Positions 21,321 through 33,729 are shown, counted from the first letter of the stretch. The stretch: 64,000 nt of DNA from Piscicola geometra (GCA_943735955.1 OX030961.1:1953983-2017982), one strand, 5' to 3'. Numbers and translations: made by a program. The notes: generated by a model not told the origin, from the letters alone.

Positions 21321-22039
21321 TTAGTCATCGTCAGAGTCCAGAGCTGCTCTCCTCCTGTCGAACTGTGTGGCAATCGAGGTGGGTTATCAGAAAATTATTT
21401 TAATGAGGGCATGATAACACATTTCAATGAAATATTGTCAAACTTTACACCTTGACTGTGGTGGATTTTTTCGTTTGTTCTGAGACTTTCTCCAGCAGCT
21501 GCTTGAGACTTTCCTCACTCAGCTGCAAATATGTCAATAACAAATATTTTTAAATGCCATGAATTATTTTTACTGTATGAAATGTTAAATGCCAATAAGT
21601 ATTACTTTGCTTTGAATCTGTCCCATCTGAGCCATCTGAATAAGCATTGACTCAACCATTTTGGCTTTTTCTGGCTTTGTCAATGCTATTGTATTCACTG
21701 AGTTGGTTGATGAATAATGGAAGGATTTATCAATTTCACGAATGAAAAAACGAAGTTGTACAGCTCTTCAGAAGCACCTTACATCTGGCCCTGGCAGGCT
21801 GGTCAAGCACCTGCACCAGGATGGAGTTCTTCATCTCCTCATTCTTCCTCTGCATCTCTTCCTGATCCTCCTTGCTCATGCCTTGTCGGCCTCCCTACAA
21901 ATAAATTTTTTTTCTAAAATCTTTAAATTATTAAATAAAAATAACAGCTTCATTTTTGAGTACTTGCAACATTTTGAGCATATACCTGCATTTCGGCTAG
22001 CCTTTTGGCTCGAATAGCCTCAATTTCAGGATCACTCAT
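21321..22039 (-). CDS. PDCD5: Programmed cell death protein 5 (PDCD5), 5 exons
   Basis: Small conserved DNA-binding/chaperone-associated protein linked to apoptosis and TIP60/p53 regulation in vertebrates. Exons on the minus strand: 22039-21986, 21894-21783, 21697-21606, 21522-21451 and 21362-21321, giving 123 residues (human has 125). All junctions are GT-AG and phase-consistent. It starts MSDPEIEAIRAKRLAEMQ (compare MADEELEALRRQRLAELQ). The core NSILVQVLDQPARARL, KPEKAKMVESMLIQMAQMG and VSEQTKKSTTVK is diagnostic, and it ends in the acidic DSDDD tail of the family. An in-frame TAA at 21321-21323 ends it. It shares a 232-bp upstream gap with LIPT1 and lies tail to tail with the CHD gene. Confidence 0.96.
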
Positions 22040-22271
22040 GACTTAGATATTTAATTTTGAAGTTGAATATACAGTAAAAATTTAAGTAATAAAAAGCAAA
22101 GGGCTGAGTGCAAAACAAGAGCTTTAGATGTCTGGGCGATAAAATAAAACATATTATTTGTTTTTATGAATATAAAAAGATATGGTTCTCTGAGATTTAA
22201 TCATGAAAATGTTTGATTAGAATTCTCATTCAGATATATTTAGGCTCTTTATTTCAAAATTTAGAAAAAAT
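22040..22271. promoter_or_regulatory. Presumed bidirectional promoter of PDCD5 and LIPT1
   Basis: The 232 bases between two divergent, conserved start codons contain no repeat and no coding signal. Both 5' UTRs and a shared core promoter must fit here unless untranslated upstream exons exist. No clear TATA box is seen for either gene, as expected for housekeeping genes. Confidence 0.6.
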
Positions 22272-23678
22272 ATGACTAAAGGCCTTGAAAAGTGTTTAAT
22301 ACCCCGGTCATTGAAATTTCCTCAAGTAATCTATTCAAAATGCCAAGATATTTTTTACAATCTTGCTTTAGAAGATTGGATCTACAATAATGTAAAGTTT
22401 GACGACAGTTCAGAGTGCCGAAGCCATGCCGAACTGCTAATGGTGTGGCGCAACAGGCCATGCATAGTGCTGGGCAGACACCAGAATGCCTGGGTGGAAA
22501 CAGACGTTGCAGAAGCGCGAAAGGTGGGAATTCCTCTGGCCAGGAGACGCAGTGGTGGTGGGTGCGTCTACCACGACCTTGGAAACATTAACCTAACTTT
22601 TTTCACTTCAAAAAAATTCTACAACCGCAAGAGAAATCTGCATTTCATAAGCAATCACTTGAGAGATGCATGGGATTTGGACGCTAGGGTGAACAACAGG
22701 GATGACATGGTGCTGAAAGACACTTACAAGGCATCTTTGTTGGTTCATTGCTCATCATAGATGCATTAGATTATCTTCAACAGTTCTAATAAGCTACAAA
22801 GGTACCTTTCCTATCTCATACCCACTCTTTCTCACTGTTAGGTGTCAGGAACAGCAGCAAAGCTAGGAGGTGATGTGGCATACCACCACTTCACTCTGCT
22901 GGTCAGTGCCAAACTCGAAAATGCAAGGAGACTTCTCACTGTTTCCAAGGTTTCTGAAAATTATTATTTAAAAGCTTTTGTAACTTTTAATCTTTTTTTC
23001 CAAAATAATAGGCAATAAAAATCTCCCATCATGCAAACTGCCATCTCATTGAATCTCAGGATGGAATGGTAACTAAAGCCACTGCCTCGACCCCTTCCTC
23101 CATCACCAACCTCTGCCACCACCATCCCTCCATCACCACTGATGCCTTGATTGACTCCCTTATTCAAAAATATTCTCACCCAGGGCAAAAGGTTTGCTAA
23201 AGAGTCTTTCCAGTATTCAAATTGTTATAGAGCCATTTTAATTAGATTTATTATTATTATATTATTAAGAATGTATGAAACCAACAAAAGAAACAAATAA
23301 GAACAATTTCAGCTGGAGCATGTGACAGTAGACCCGCAAGAAATGGCATCATTTGAAGGAATAGAGGGGATGGTGAGGGAGTTGAAGAGCTGGCAATGGG
23401 TGTATGGGCATTCCCCCCCATTTAAAATCACCCACTCAGTCTCTCTGCCAGGTCGTAACCAGGGGGTGGAGGTTTGCATTGAGGTGGAAAAGGGAGTGGT
23501 GAGGGATGTGGTGGTTGTGGGGGGGGAAGGGAAGCTTTATGGGAGAGTGGCTGAAAGGCTGAGAGGGTTGAAGTTGTGTTCTGGGGACATTTCAATGCCT
23601 GATGGTGATGATGATGATGATGATAATGTTACCACCATTCAGAAGAGTATAATCAAACGTTTATCATCATTCTGCTAA
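22272..23678 (+). CDS. LIPT1: Lipoyltransferase 1 / lipoyl amidotransferase (LIPT1), 4 exons
   Basis: Mitochondrial BPL/LPL-fold enzyme that moves lipoyl groups onto E2 subunits of 2-oxoacid dehydrogenases. Exons: 22272-22730, 22842-22949, 23012-23191 and 23313-23678, giving 370 residues (human 373). Key residues: RRSGGGCVYHDLGNINLTFF (92-111), the lipoate/ATP-binding signature, and a Lys at 153 before VSGTAAK, equivalent to the active-site Lys of the K-x-SGTA motif. Exon 3 carries ATASTPSSITNL, exon 4 ELKSWQWVYGHSPPFKI, both family landmarks. Intron 1 (22731-22841) starts with GC instead of GT, a rare GC-AG intron. Without splicing there, the frame stops at 22758. Other introns are GT-AG. 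The N-terminus should act in mitochondrial import. Confidence 0.96.
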
Positions 23679-23929
23679 TGCTGATGATGCTGATGATAGT
23701 GCTGTAATAACTACAATAATAATAGCCACGTTTTTACTATATATCTGAGCCATCGTCTATACAATTGATCGTTTTTTAAGCGTCCATCATGGCGGCATGG
23801 CGCTCAGTTGTTACTGTTTTGAACGTTGTATTGCTGATGGCTAGACGGTTTTTTATGAGTGGAATAGTATTTTTTTATAAATTTAAATTCTTTTCTTTCC
23901 TAATTGCCATTCTATTATGTATTCTAGGG

Positions 23930-26110
23930 ACTTTTTAATTGAACTCTCTTCTTTCGCTAAACTTCCTAAAAGTAGTGTAAGACGTAGGGCTTTTAATTTA
24001 CAGATCTTAGACCATAAATTTATTAGAAATTATTAAAAAAATTAAAAACTTATTCTTTCTAACCCTAATCCTAACCTAGATAAAACTACTAACACACAAT
24101 TGAATTATAAATTAAACTCTATTATTAATGGTATGATTGTGAGTGCACGACTTCTTAGCAACTAGTTCGCAAGTATGAAAAATTGTATCGATCTACTCTC
24201 TCTGTATCCTGTTTGAATAAATGGCAAAATTGTTTCTCTTCTTATCGTACTCTCTTTTTTAATAAACACTTCGTTTTTAAGAAATTCTATTATCTCTTCC
24301 TCCAGTTCTAAAAATAGGTGGTCTTCTTTATCTAAACTTTTACATAAAAACTCTCCTCCTCCATCTTTCTCTCCTGATGACTATCTTGAATTTCTAACTA
24401 ATAAAATATCTAATATTAGATCTTCGTCTAATAATAGGCCTACACCATCTTTTACTAAGTTTACTTCTGAATCATTATCATCCTTTTCTCCTGTCACATT
24501 GGACCATCTTAAAAATATAATTAATTCTATGTCTCCCACTTCTTGTTCTCTAGATCTTATTCCTAACACCCTTTTTAAAGAACTCTCCTTTTAATTCTAT
24601 CCTATTGTTCTGGATTTGGTTAACTTATCTTTGTCTACATCTAAATTTCCGTCTGCCCTCAAATCTTCATTTATTATTCCTACAATTAAGAAGCCTTCTC
24701 TTGATCCTGCATCCTTATCCAGTTATAGACCTGTATCTAATCTTTCCTTTCTTTCTAAGGTCCTTGAAAAAGTTATTTCTCAACAATTAATCTTCTATCT
24801 AGAAAAAAACTCACTTCTTCCTTCTTCTCAATCTGGTTTCAGAATAAGCCACTCCACTGAAACTGCTTTACTTAAACTCTATAATGACCTTATTTTAACT
24901 TCTGATTCTAATGCCTCTTCTCTTCTTTTATGCCTTGACTTTTCAGCTGCTTTTGATACTGTCGACCATACTCTTTTATTAAATGTTTTAGATTCTTCCT
25001 TTAATATTTCTGGTTCCTCTCTTATCTGGCTTAAATCCTACCTTTCTGAGCGAACTTCCTATGTATCAATTGAATCTTCTCGTTCTTCTTCTGTTTCTTT
25101 ATCTTATGGTGTTCCACAGGGCTCAATCCTTGGTCCCTTACTTTTTATTCTTTATACTTCGTAACTACCTAATATTATTTCGTCATCTTCTTTAAACAGT
25201 AAAATTTATGCTGATGACTCCTATATTTATACATCTTTCACTGACTCTTCTCTTGACCTTACTGTTAATAAAATAACTCTGTCTTCAATCTATAATCTCT
25301 TGGGCTTCTTCTATGTTTCTCAAACTTAATCCGGACAAATTTGAACTCATATATTTCAATAAAAAATCAAAGTCTTAACTCTCTCTTCCTTCTTTAGTTT
25401 TGCCTCCCCCCTCTTCACTCTCTCTAAACCCTTCATATTCCATTCGTAGCCTTGGTTTTATTCTCGATTCTAACTTGTTTTTAGCTCCTCAAATTCTATC
25501 TGTCTCTAAATCTTGTTACTTCCACATTCGTCGTATTAAACAGCTTCTTCCTTTTCTCGATGATCCTACCTTGCAACTTCTTGTATCTTCTCTAGTTCTC
25601 TCCAGGATTGATTATTGCAACTCTCTTTACTATGGTCTCCCTGATACTACTTTAGTTCCTCTAAATAAAACCTTCAATTGTGCTGCTCGTCTTGTTGCTC
25701 GTGCTCCTAAGTTTTCTCACATTTCTCCTTATCTTCGTTTGTTACATTGGTTACCTTTGAGATCTAGAGTGACTTTTAAAATATGCCTAAATATGTCTAA
25801 AATTCATAACTGTAATGCTCCAATTTGTCTTAAAAATCTAATTAAACAACCCCCTAAATCTGGTCTAAGATCATCCACCTTTAATCGTTCTTTTCGTTTT
25901 CCAGTTAAACACTCTTTTGCTAAACGTTCTTTTTCTTACTGTGGTCCTCTTTTATGGAATTCTTTACCTTCTTCTTTAACTTCAACTAAGTCACTCATAA
26001 CTTTCCGTTGAGGCCTGAAGACGTACTTGTTCAAGACGTGATGGCTAAGCGCTTTTGTTCACTTAGTAATGGGCGCTATACAAATTATTAGTGATTGATT
26101 GATTGATTGG
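23930..26110 (+). mobile_element. Degenerate CR1/L2-like non-LTR retrotransposon, reverse transcriptase part
   Basis: 5'-truncated LINE with no endonuclease domain. From about 24330 it reads the region upstream of RT, then RT proper at 24616-25161 (SYRPVSNLSFLSKVLEKVI, QSGFRISHSTETALL, LDFSAAFDTVDHTLLL, GVPQGSILGPLLF), broken by a TAA. The catalytic YADD box is at 25207-25218 in a shifted frame, and the C-terminal thumb at 25400-26008 (LSRIDYCNSLYYGLP, LHWLPLRSRVTFKI). The tail GGGCGCTATACAAATTATTA plus (GATT)n at about 26068-26109 is the typical L2/CR1 3' end. Stops and frameshifts show it is dead. Confidence 0.9.
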
Positions 26111-26525
26111 TACATACTCAGCTACCTTCATAATAGTATTGATAATAAATATAATTAATAATTTTAAATTTATAAACAGTGAAACTAAAAGATGATTTCA
26201 TGAAATTCATGAATGAGTGAGTTCCATACATGACGTATCCAGTCACAAATAAAGAGCTATTATTTTTCGGTTTACTTTTTTGATTACTTTCAATTAAGGT
26301 TGTGGTTGAGGCTTTTTGTTGAAATTTAAAATGTTTTAAAATAAATGAACAATTTTTATGGAAATTTTTTTTTTACAAAAATTTCTAAAAAATGTTTGCA
26401 TCACTTTAACACAAAAACAAAACTAATATGCTTATTATTTATTTGAAACTTTAATTTTTTAAAATATAATATTTAAAATGAAGGTTTATTTACATAATAT
26501 GCAAGAAAAAATCTTCATGTATATA

Positions 26526-26930
26526 ATAGGGGAATTTGCTCAAGATGAACCGGTCCTAAGAGGAAACGATCTTATTTACAGCTATGCAAAATATATATAT
26601 ATAAATTATATTTATTTTCAATTCATGCATTCGTCTTCTAAACACATTTGTATTTTGGTTTCGTTTATGAAAGTTGCCTCATTCAATTATAATAATTGAA
26701 AAACTGATTTCTAGAAGAATAGTTAAAAAGTTGGGAGATAAAGTTTTGTTGTTTTTTCCTCACATCCGAAAAAGTATAATTTTAATATTTTTATTATTAA
26801 TTAGATGATGCACTACAGTTTCATTATGTGCAAGTAGTATACTTAATAATTTAGTGATTAGCCTGTTGTAACCATGAATGTGTAGCAAGGTCATAGTTGC
26901 CTAAGATTAATCATGAATTTTTGCCTATGA
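26526..26930. mobile_element. Truncated copy of the family-A TIR transposon
   Basis: It starts at TA then GGGGAATTTGCTCAAGATGA. It follows the same sequence as 7783-8136 (CGTCTTCTA...GTTTCGTTT..., ATGATGCACTACAGTTTCAT, TTAGCCTGTTGTAACCATG). Homology fades after GTGTAGCAAGGTCATAGTTG. No second terminus was found. Confidence 0.7.
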
Positions 26931-27539
26931 TGCAACAAGGTTTCATTTTAATTTCATTGAAACATACAGAATAAAATATTCTTGGAAGATGAAAGAATTG
27001 AGACTTTATGCCCTGCGGCCCAGAATATACATATATACATATATGTATGTGGGTGGGCAACGTCCAAACTCGCTATTGCAGCGCAACCCCAACTCTGCCA
27101 TGTCCTAAAAGTAGAGGGAAAAACCTACAGAGCGCTTGGCAAGGTACATCTACAAGTGCAACAAGGCCAGGAGTGAGGTAGAGCCAAAGATGAAGAAGAT
27201 TTATTATTATTTGTTTATGAGTTTTTCATCATTAAATTTAGTAGTTTAATGAATTAAATAAACTATTAAATCAGTTTCATATTGTGACAATTTTTGCACA
27301 ATGTTTGTCCTATCAAAAAAGCAATGGTTTAAATGCTTATTTTAATTATAAACTGTAACTTGTAGTCTAGTCGTAACTTTACTAAAAATAAAACCAGTCT
27401 CTGTATATTTAACTAAAACTATTTTTTACAGTTAAAAAATGGAATAAAATATTTTTAAAATATTATTGCTCAATCACGTAGCGACGCGAATGTTTTATCT
27501 TGTAGCGCTTCTCTTTTTTTTAAATATTAATTTTTTTCC

Positions 27540-27690
27540 AGTTACTATTCAGTTAGTATTCTTGTTTTTCAGTTTTTATTTCAGTTACAGTTATGCATTG
27601 ATTTACAGTTACAGTTAACTGAATCAGATTTTTCAGTTAATTTACAATTTTAGTTACAGTTACAGTTAACTGGAACAACACTGGCTGGAA
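27540..27690. mobile_element. Possible hAT-like element end with CAGTTACAGTTA motifs
   Basis: Several CAGTTACAGTTAACTG motifs end at CAACACTGGCTGG. Read on the minus strand this is CCAGTGTTGTTCCAGTTAAC, which resembles the CAGTGTTG ends of hAT transposons. The partner terminus was not found, so only a relic end is claimed. Confidence 0.3.
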
Positions 27691-28487
27691 TCTTTAAACC
27701 TAAAGTTTTAAAGGAACCCGAAGAATAAATATAGTCGAAAAGCTTTTAGTACTAAGCCGAAGCAGGAAATAGCAGATAAACTATACCATGGTCTTCCACC
27801 AAAAGAAGTAAGAAAGCTTGTAGGCGAAAAACGAGATCAAGTTTTCTGGAAAATAGCATGATGCTCAACAGACAGGCGCTGGTTGGTTCACTTCATTTTT
27901 ACACGAAACAGTTTTCTGTCAATAGGAATTTTTGAGGCTACAAGTCTGAACAGAACTACCAGCTTCAACCGGGCATACGTTTATATTATTTCATAGCCTG
28001 GCTTTGGCTATGAACTTTAATATATTTCATTAATCACTGTTTTATTTCATTTAGATGCAGTTGACATTTGTTCTACTCCAACTTCTCCAACAAACAATCC
28101 CGTGCACTTAAGACGCTAAAGAAATGTAACTTTTTTATTGAATTTAAATAATAGTGAACTTTCTACAATTTTTACATATATCTCCGGTTTCCCCTACATT
28201 GTTAAGTTATAAAACTCAATTCGATTGTTGATTTCGGGGGTGGAATTGTTAAAAAGAATTTCAAACGAATATTAGTTTCTTTAATTTTGAAGAAGTATTA
28301 ATCAAACTGCCATACAGGAAAAATAGGTTGTAAAAAGTTAAAATCCCAAAGCTCATACTTGTCTCAAATACTTAATGTTTTTTGACAAAACCACGAAAAA
28401 ACGTAATATTTTGTTTTAGATAATAAACACGACGCCAATGTCTAAATAAACAATATGGTCGCGATTATCTGTTAATTAAAATAAAAA

Positions 28488-29449
28488 ATGCACTTTTTCG
28501 CCTGCTTTCTTGTAATTGTTTTGTGTCCAAATGATGCTCTAGGAGGTCAAAATCAACAGGTTCGTGAAATGTATATATTTTTATATTTGGCTTGCGTTGC
28601 AGGAAGACTTTGAAATCATGTTATTAAAGGGCGCTATACAAATAATAAGTGATTGATTGATTGATTGATTGATCAATTAACTGATTTATTGATTAATTGA
28701 TTGATTGATTGATTGATTGATGTTGTGCCTTCAAATCTGTGAAACCGGTTGAAAACATGACATTAGAAACTTTGTGAAATTTAATGGATTGCAAGATAGT
28801 CAGTAATTTAGAAATATTTAATAAAAGATACACAAAAAAATGACAATCATTTGATATTTATCAGTAACTTATTGAATATAGTTTTATCGAATTCATTAGC
28901 CAACTTGAAATTAATATTTTAATTATAATTTTTAGTGCTTTCGACTTGCATATTTCAAATGTAAAGCGAAATATCGTAAAGATAAAAAACATATTATTGA
29001 TTTAAAATAATTATGTACCATTATGTTTTAAAATTGCCAGGTCATCTTAAATTAAAATGCTGCTGCAGGATGAAAACTCCGAGAATGCCGATGAAAAGGT
29101 GAATTGGCTGGAAGACTATTTGAGGGAAGCTGATGACGACAGTGGAATTGTTCACACGGCGAGAGACTCATGGCAAGTGCCACAGTTCTTCGACTTCTTC
29201 AACACCATAGAACCTAAATTGACGACTCCAGAGCCTGAATCGGACTATGATTATGACCAGAAACACCGAGTCTCTCGGATCAGTTTCAAACTCTTTCCAC
29301 GCCACGTCACTCTTGTCATGCGCTTCTTGCAAAATCTCACTTGTGTTTTGTTTATCGCGATGACAATGAACTTCGTTAAGAACCTTCTGATCGACGGCGA
29401 CCCTCAAGAGCACTCTGACTCCATGCTGTCTGCAAGGAAAAAGCCGTGA
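28488..29449 (+). CDS. Unrecognised 150-aa protein with signal peptide and C-terminal hydrophobic segment, 2 exons
   Basis: Not recognised. Exon 1 (28488-28559) encodes MHFFACFLVIVLCPNDALGG..., a good signal peptide, ending at CAG|GTTCGT. Exon 2 (29069-29449) follows CTGCTGCAG and runs 126 codons to TGA; both ends are phase 0. The mature part is acidic (NWLEDYLREADDDSGIVHTA), then Pro/Glu/Tyr/Asp-rich. Residues 105-131 are hydrophobic (LQNLTCVLFIAMTMNFVKNL) and a short polar tail follows. A type I membrane protein fits, as does a secreted precursor with an amphipathic helix. Hexamers ATTAAA (about 29508) and AATAAA (about 29592) could end the transcript. The 509-bp intron contains a LINE tail. 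Weak point: the first exon rests on signal-peptide character and splice consensus alone. Confidence 0.55.
28622..28722 (+). mobile_element. LINE 3' tail remnant, GGCGCTATACAAAT plus (GATT)n
   Basis: Matches the 3' terminus of the LINE at 23930-26110 (GGGCGCTATACAAATAATAA followed by GATTGATT repeats). It is an extreme 5'-truncated copy inside the intron of the 28488-29449 gene. Confidence 0.8.
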
Positions 29450-29479
29450 TTTGAAGCACCGCCAAACTATAACAAAGAC

Positions 29480-30239
29480 ATTCTTTTCACATTATAGGTA
29501 GTTATAGTATTAAAGCATATTATAATATAATCAAGTTTAAAATACAAAAATTGTTTCACATTTTATTTTTTCTTCCCATTTTTATACTACAATAAAATTT
29601 CAGATATTCATATAAAAAAGGGCTCATTGAATTGAAAAAAAATGTGTAAAAAAAGTTTACTTTCAGTCCTTTTAGAGGCGCGAAATGAGGTAAAAACTGA
29701 TGCCCCTTGCACTCAATGATCACTAAAATCGTTTTTAAATATTGAAAAATTTATATTTATAACTTATTTTTTTGCAGTTGTCTAAAACAGCTAAAAAAAA
29801 CTTTAAAAGGCGAATCAGAAAGAAACAAGGACTAAAAAAGAAATAAGAAAACCTCGCATGAAATAGCCCGCGAATGTCAAGGTATTCGGTCTCAAGAAAA
29901 GGCACAGAAGATCTCTTGGTGGTATGTAGGCACTGCAATGCACCTCAGCTTCCTTTTAGAGAATATGAACTCCTGTTGCGCAAAGAGAAGTTATCCTTCC
30001 CTCCGATCCTCACGCACGCATCAAACCTTTGAGTTCATCATAAAGCTGGCCGAAGTTTTTCAATGGCGTTTTGAAAGATATTTTTCAGAGAGTTTATTTT
30101 GTCCAGGTCTATTTCACTTATAATTGTCACGCCTAATTTTTAAAGTGCGATTTTGTTTATAAGCCGAATGTAAAAAAGTGCGCATGAAGGAGTAGCCGAA
30201 AAGAAGAGAAAGAAGGGAAATAAATACGATCGCAGTTCT
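29480..30239. other. Intergenic, nothing recognised
   Basis: AT-rich sequence after the 28.5-29.4 kb gene, with its two candidate poly-A signals. Frames at 29735-29938 and 29938-30123 look like random or decayed sequence. Confidence 0.4.
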
Positions 30240-30480
30240 GATTTAGGGCGATAAGAAGAATGAATGATAGATAGGGGCACACGATGAAGTAGGATTTTAA
30301 TGATCAACATTCTTGTGTTGTTGCCGTGAGTATCCATGATTCTCAGCCATAGAGGAAAATAGAGGGCAGGTGGCTTTGAAGATGCGGACCTTGAGATTGA
30401 ATGATCGCTTGATTTGTAAAGTTTTTGAAGGCTGCCCATGCAAGGCCGATTCGAATTCTGACATCGTGATGCCAAAATAC
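30240..30480 (-). mobile_element. RTE-like non-LTR retrotransposon fragment
   Basis: Minus-strand pieces in alternating frames resemble the C-terminal region of RTE/BovB-type polymerases. KVRIFKATCPLF is followed by a frameshifted match to the usual LYGxESW motif, with a preceding R-x-G-L-A-W-A-A-F-like piece. Too short and broken to be functional. Confidence 0.5.
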
Positions 30481-31283
30481 ATAATCCGTTTAAAAAGGTT
30501 TAAATAAATCGTATTCAGAAGCCCTGAAACTCTTTAAATTTCAACATTTGAGTAATTCTATCAGATTATTAATCAGTAATAAAACATTTTTTAAAATTTT
30601 TAAAGAAATTTAGGAGTAATAGAATTAAAAAAAGAAAATAGAGACTTAAAAATAAATTTTGAACAATTTAATTTACTAAATTCAAAAATTCAGAAGCAAT
30701 AAATTTAATGAGTTATTTGCGAATTGGGCTGAGCTGAAGTGAACTGGGAACGGATTGAGAGGGGGAGGGGAGACATAAAGACAAGTATTGAAAGGCGTGA
30801 AAGAAGCGACAGGGGGTAAATAAATGACAATTAAGTGCAATATGAGATGCAAATCAAAGACATCCGCAGCTGCCACAAGAATTGGTTTAGGGATTCATGT
30901 ATACAACGATAAAGAACAGAAAAATAAAAATATCACCAACAACATTAAAACAAAAACTGCAGAAACAACAGGTGAAACTTGTTTTTAGTCGCAGTTTTAG
31001 ATCATCATCACTTCATCGTAAATACTCATGAATGTCCTTAAGAATGTGACAATCCAGCTTCGCACATGCCTTTCCATCGCCTCATTATTCAAAGTTATTC
31101 CATCTCCCACCATTCCATCAATCAAAACTCTCTCTTCTTCTTTCTTTGCTTTTATTATCTTTTTTCATCCTTTATTTTAATGCCTTTTTCTTTTTCGTTC
31201 TTTTTTTCATCATTTATTTATTTTTCCCTTTTCTCTCCCACTTCATTCACCCACGTCTTTTTTCTCCATCTTTTTTGTTGCTC

Positions 31284-31349
31284 TGACGTCATGCATACGA
31301 ATGACATGACGAGGTGGAAGGTGTTTGGACACGTGGCAAGGATGTCGTA
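31284..31349 (+). mobile_element. Short retroelement remnant (TRWKVFGHVARM)
   Basis: The string MTRWKVFGHVARMS resembles the R-W-x-G-H-V-x-R-M motif near the C-terminus of RTE-type reverse transcriptases. About 60 bases are recognisable, and a T/C-rich low-complexity stretch precedes it. Confidence 0.4.
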
Positions 31350-32299
31350 GTGCAGGAGCTCTTCCTCCTCCGCCCAGCTGTTCACTAGGAAGGGAACGGA
31401 ACCAAGTTTTTGAGAACCGCAGATCTGAAATTTAAAATCAACTTTTTAAAATGGCGCCCGTAATGACGGCTATTTAAATCTCCATAACTTATTTTTCACT
31501 AAAATAGCTATTTTCACTCATGAAATGGTTTTTGAAAATAATTTAATTAATATTCAGTTACTTTTTAACTTTAAAACTTTAATTATTTTAAAAGAACTCA
31601 GTATTGTAGAAAAATCTATATTAACAAGCAAATCATGATAGTGTATTAATGTCCTTATCAACATTATGAGAGATCGGGACAAACAGTGCTATTTTATTAG
31701 TTTAGAAGCTTCATGAAATAAATTATTAGACGATGCTTATGTCAAAATACTCTTCATTCAATGGATTCTTCAATTAGTATTATAAAAATACTACAAATAC
31801 TACTGTAAATTCGTGACACCTAATCCTAGTCTTATGTGAATCGGGACATTTGTGTTTACGTCATGGTGTGCATGATATAAAATAATAATATAGTTTTACG
31901 AAAAATAAACAAATGAGCCCAATATTTAACATTTATCTTTTTTTACCCATAAAATGTATTCAGAAAAAAAAATTATATTACTCACTTGTTGCTTAATAAA
32001 TCGCGATGATCAGCGAGACGCTAAAATCAGAACAGAAATTGTTGGAATGAACAAAATAGCCAAAAACTCATATAAATTGAGTATTCTAAAACCGAGAAAA
32101 GTAAAAAAACGTTTTTAAATATTGCTATGACTGAATAAATCAAACTGGATAGAACTAACTAAAACAAAAATCTAAATAATTAATATTTGAGATCTGTAAA
32201 AGAAATTTAAGACATGCGTTTTTAGCCTATTTTCAATTTTTAAATAGCTAGAAAGTATAATATCGTAGTATTTATTATGAATATTTTAGATGGATAATA

Positions 32300-33126
32300 T
32301 TTTTATATTCTTTTTCTTTTAAAAAAATGCATCCAGTCTTGGATACGATTTTCCATTCTGTTTAAAAACAAGTAAGACACTGTAAATCGTAAGTCTGTAA
32401 TCGATTCTGGATTAACCCATATATTGTCGAAATGCGTGCTGGAATATGAAGTGACTCTAATTGGGTGAGTGATACAATACAATACAACGACGAGTATTAT
32501 TAACGTGGCGTAAACCCGGACGGGCTTCAAGAGTGATGAGTGGGATGAAATTGAATGATGACATAAAATTGGTAAAATCATTTGATATATTATTACAATC
32601 ATCATTTAATATATTAATATTAAAATCCCCAAGGATTGAAATTAAATTATTTTTATCGATTTATTTCTTAATGTTTTTGTGAGTGCATCATTAAAAAGTA
32701 ATGGATCTGTATTTGGCGGTCTATAAACAAAGATTGAAAAACATTTGGAGAATTTTCAAAAACTATTTCAATATAAAGTCAAGCAAAAATGTTAAAGTTT
32801 GGACAAAGATCATCTCTTACTACGTTATAAAGTCTGCTAGATATAAAGAAACCTACACCGCCTTCAATGCGATTTTCCTTATTTTTACTTACAAATGTGT
32901 AACCAGGGATTGAAATAAGTTGTGATGACGTGTCATCCAACCAGGTTTCTGGCACACCAATTACAGAAAGTTGTAGATTAATTTCCTTCAGCAAAAAATC
33001 TTCCATTTTTTTATATAGACTTCTTGCATTAATATGCAACAAAGAAAAATTAAAAGCAAAGTTTTGAACATTGGCAAGAAGATTAGAGGGTGAAGTTGTT
33101 GGAGAGATTGATGTAGAAAAATTCAA
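32300..33126 (-). mobile_element. LINE apurinic-like endonuclease domain fragment
   Basis: Read on the minus strand from 33126: NFSLLHINARSLYKKMEDFL, VIGVPETWLDD, ISIPGYTFVSKNKENRIEGG and VGFFISSRLY. This is the start of the EN domain of CR1/Jockey-type LINEs. After an interrupted stretch, HPIRVTSYSSTHFDNIWVNP near 32450 matches the end of the domain. No reverse transcriptase follows below 32300, so it is a separate truncated copy. Confidence 0.8.
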
Positions 33127-33729
33127 TGAGTTGAATTAATGAATTTTTGGGTCAAAACCTTACCCACACCAACATGACAATACCGCCAAAAAATTACTAT
33201 CTCCACCAATAAAAAATTCAATCATCACCACAGTACCAACACTCATACCACAGCACAATCATCACCACATCATCCTCAAAACCACAAAAAACAATAATAA
33301 TAATTGTCGTTTTTGTATTGCTCCCGGGCACGCAACTGAAGCGCTCTCACTACGTCGTGATGCAATAAAAAAATTAAAATAATTATAATAGGAAAGCAAA
33401 GAGTAGCATGGAGTAATTATTATGAGTGATAAGCTAAGTTAAAATAATGAGTTTTGAGTTTGGCTTTGAGAGTCGAAAATTGGTTGACGTTGCGAAGTGC
33501 AGGTGAAAGAGCATTCAAGTTGTTGGAGCTGCGTGACGGAATGCTTTTTTTGAGATGTTGTTTGTAGTGGATTCTTGGTTGAGAAGTAGAAATGAAGATG
33601 AACGCAGTTGTTTGTTTAGGGAGTTAAACCACGCAGATCTTTTGAACTCTATAATGTTTAAAAAAAACAAAAACAAAAAACATATATATCTAATAATAAT
33701 TATTATATAAAAAAAAGATATATATTTAT

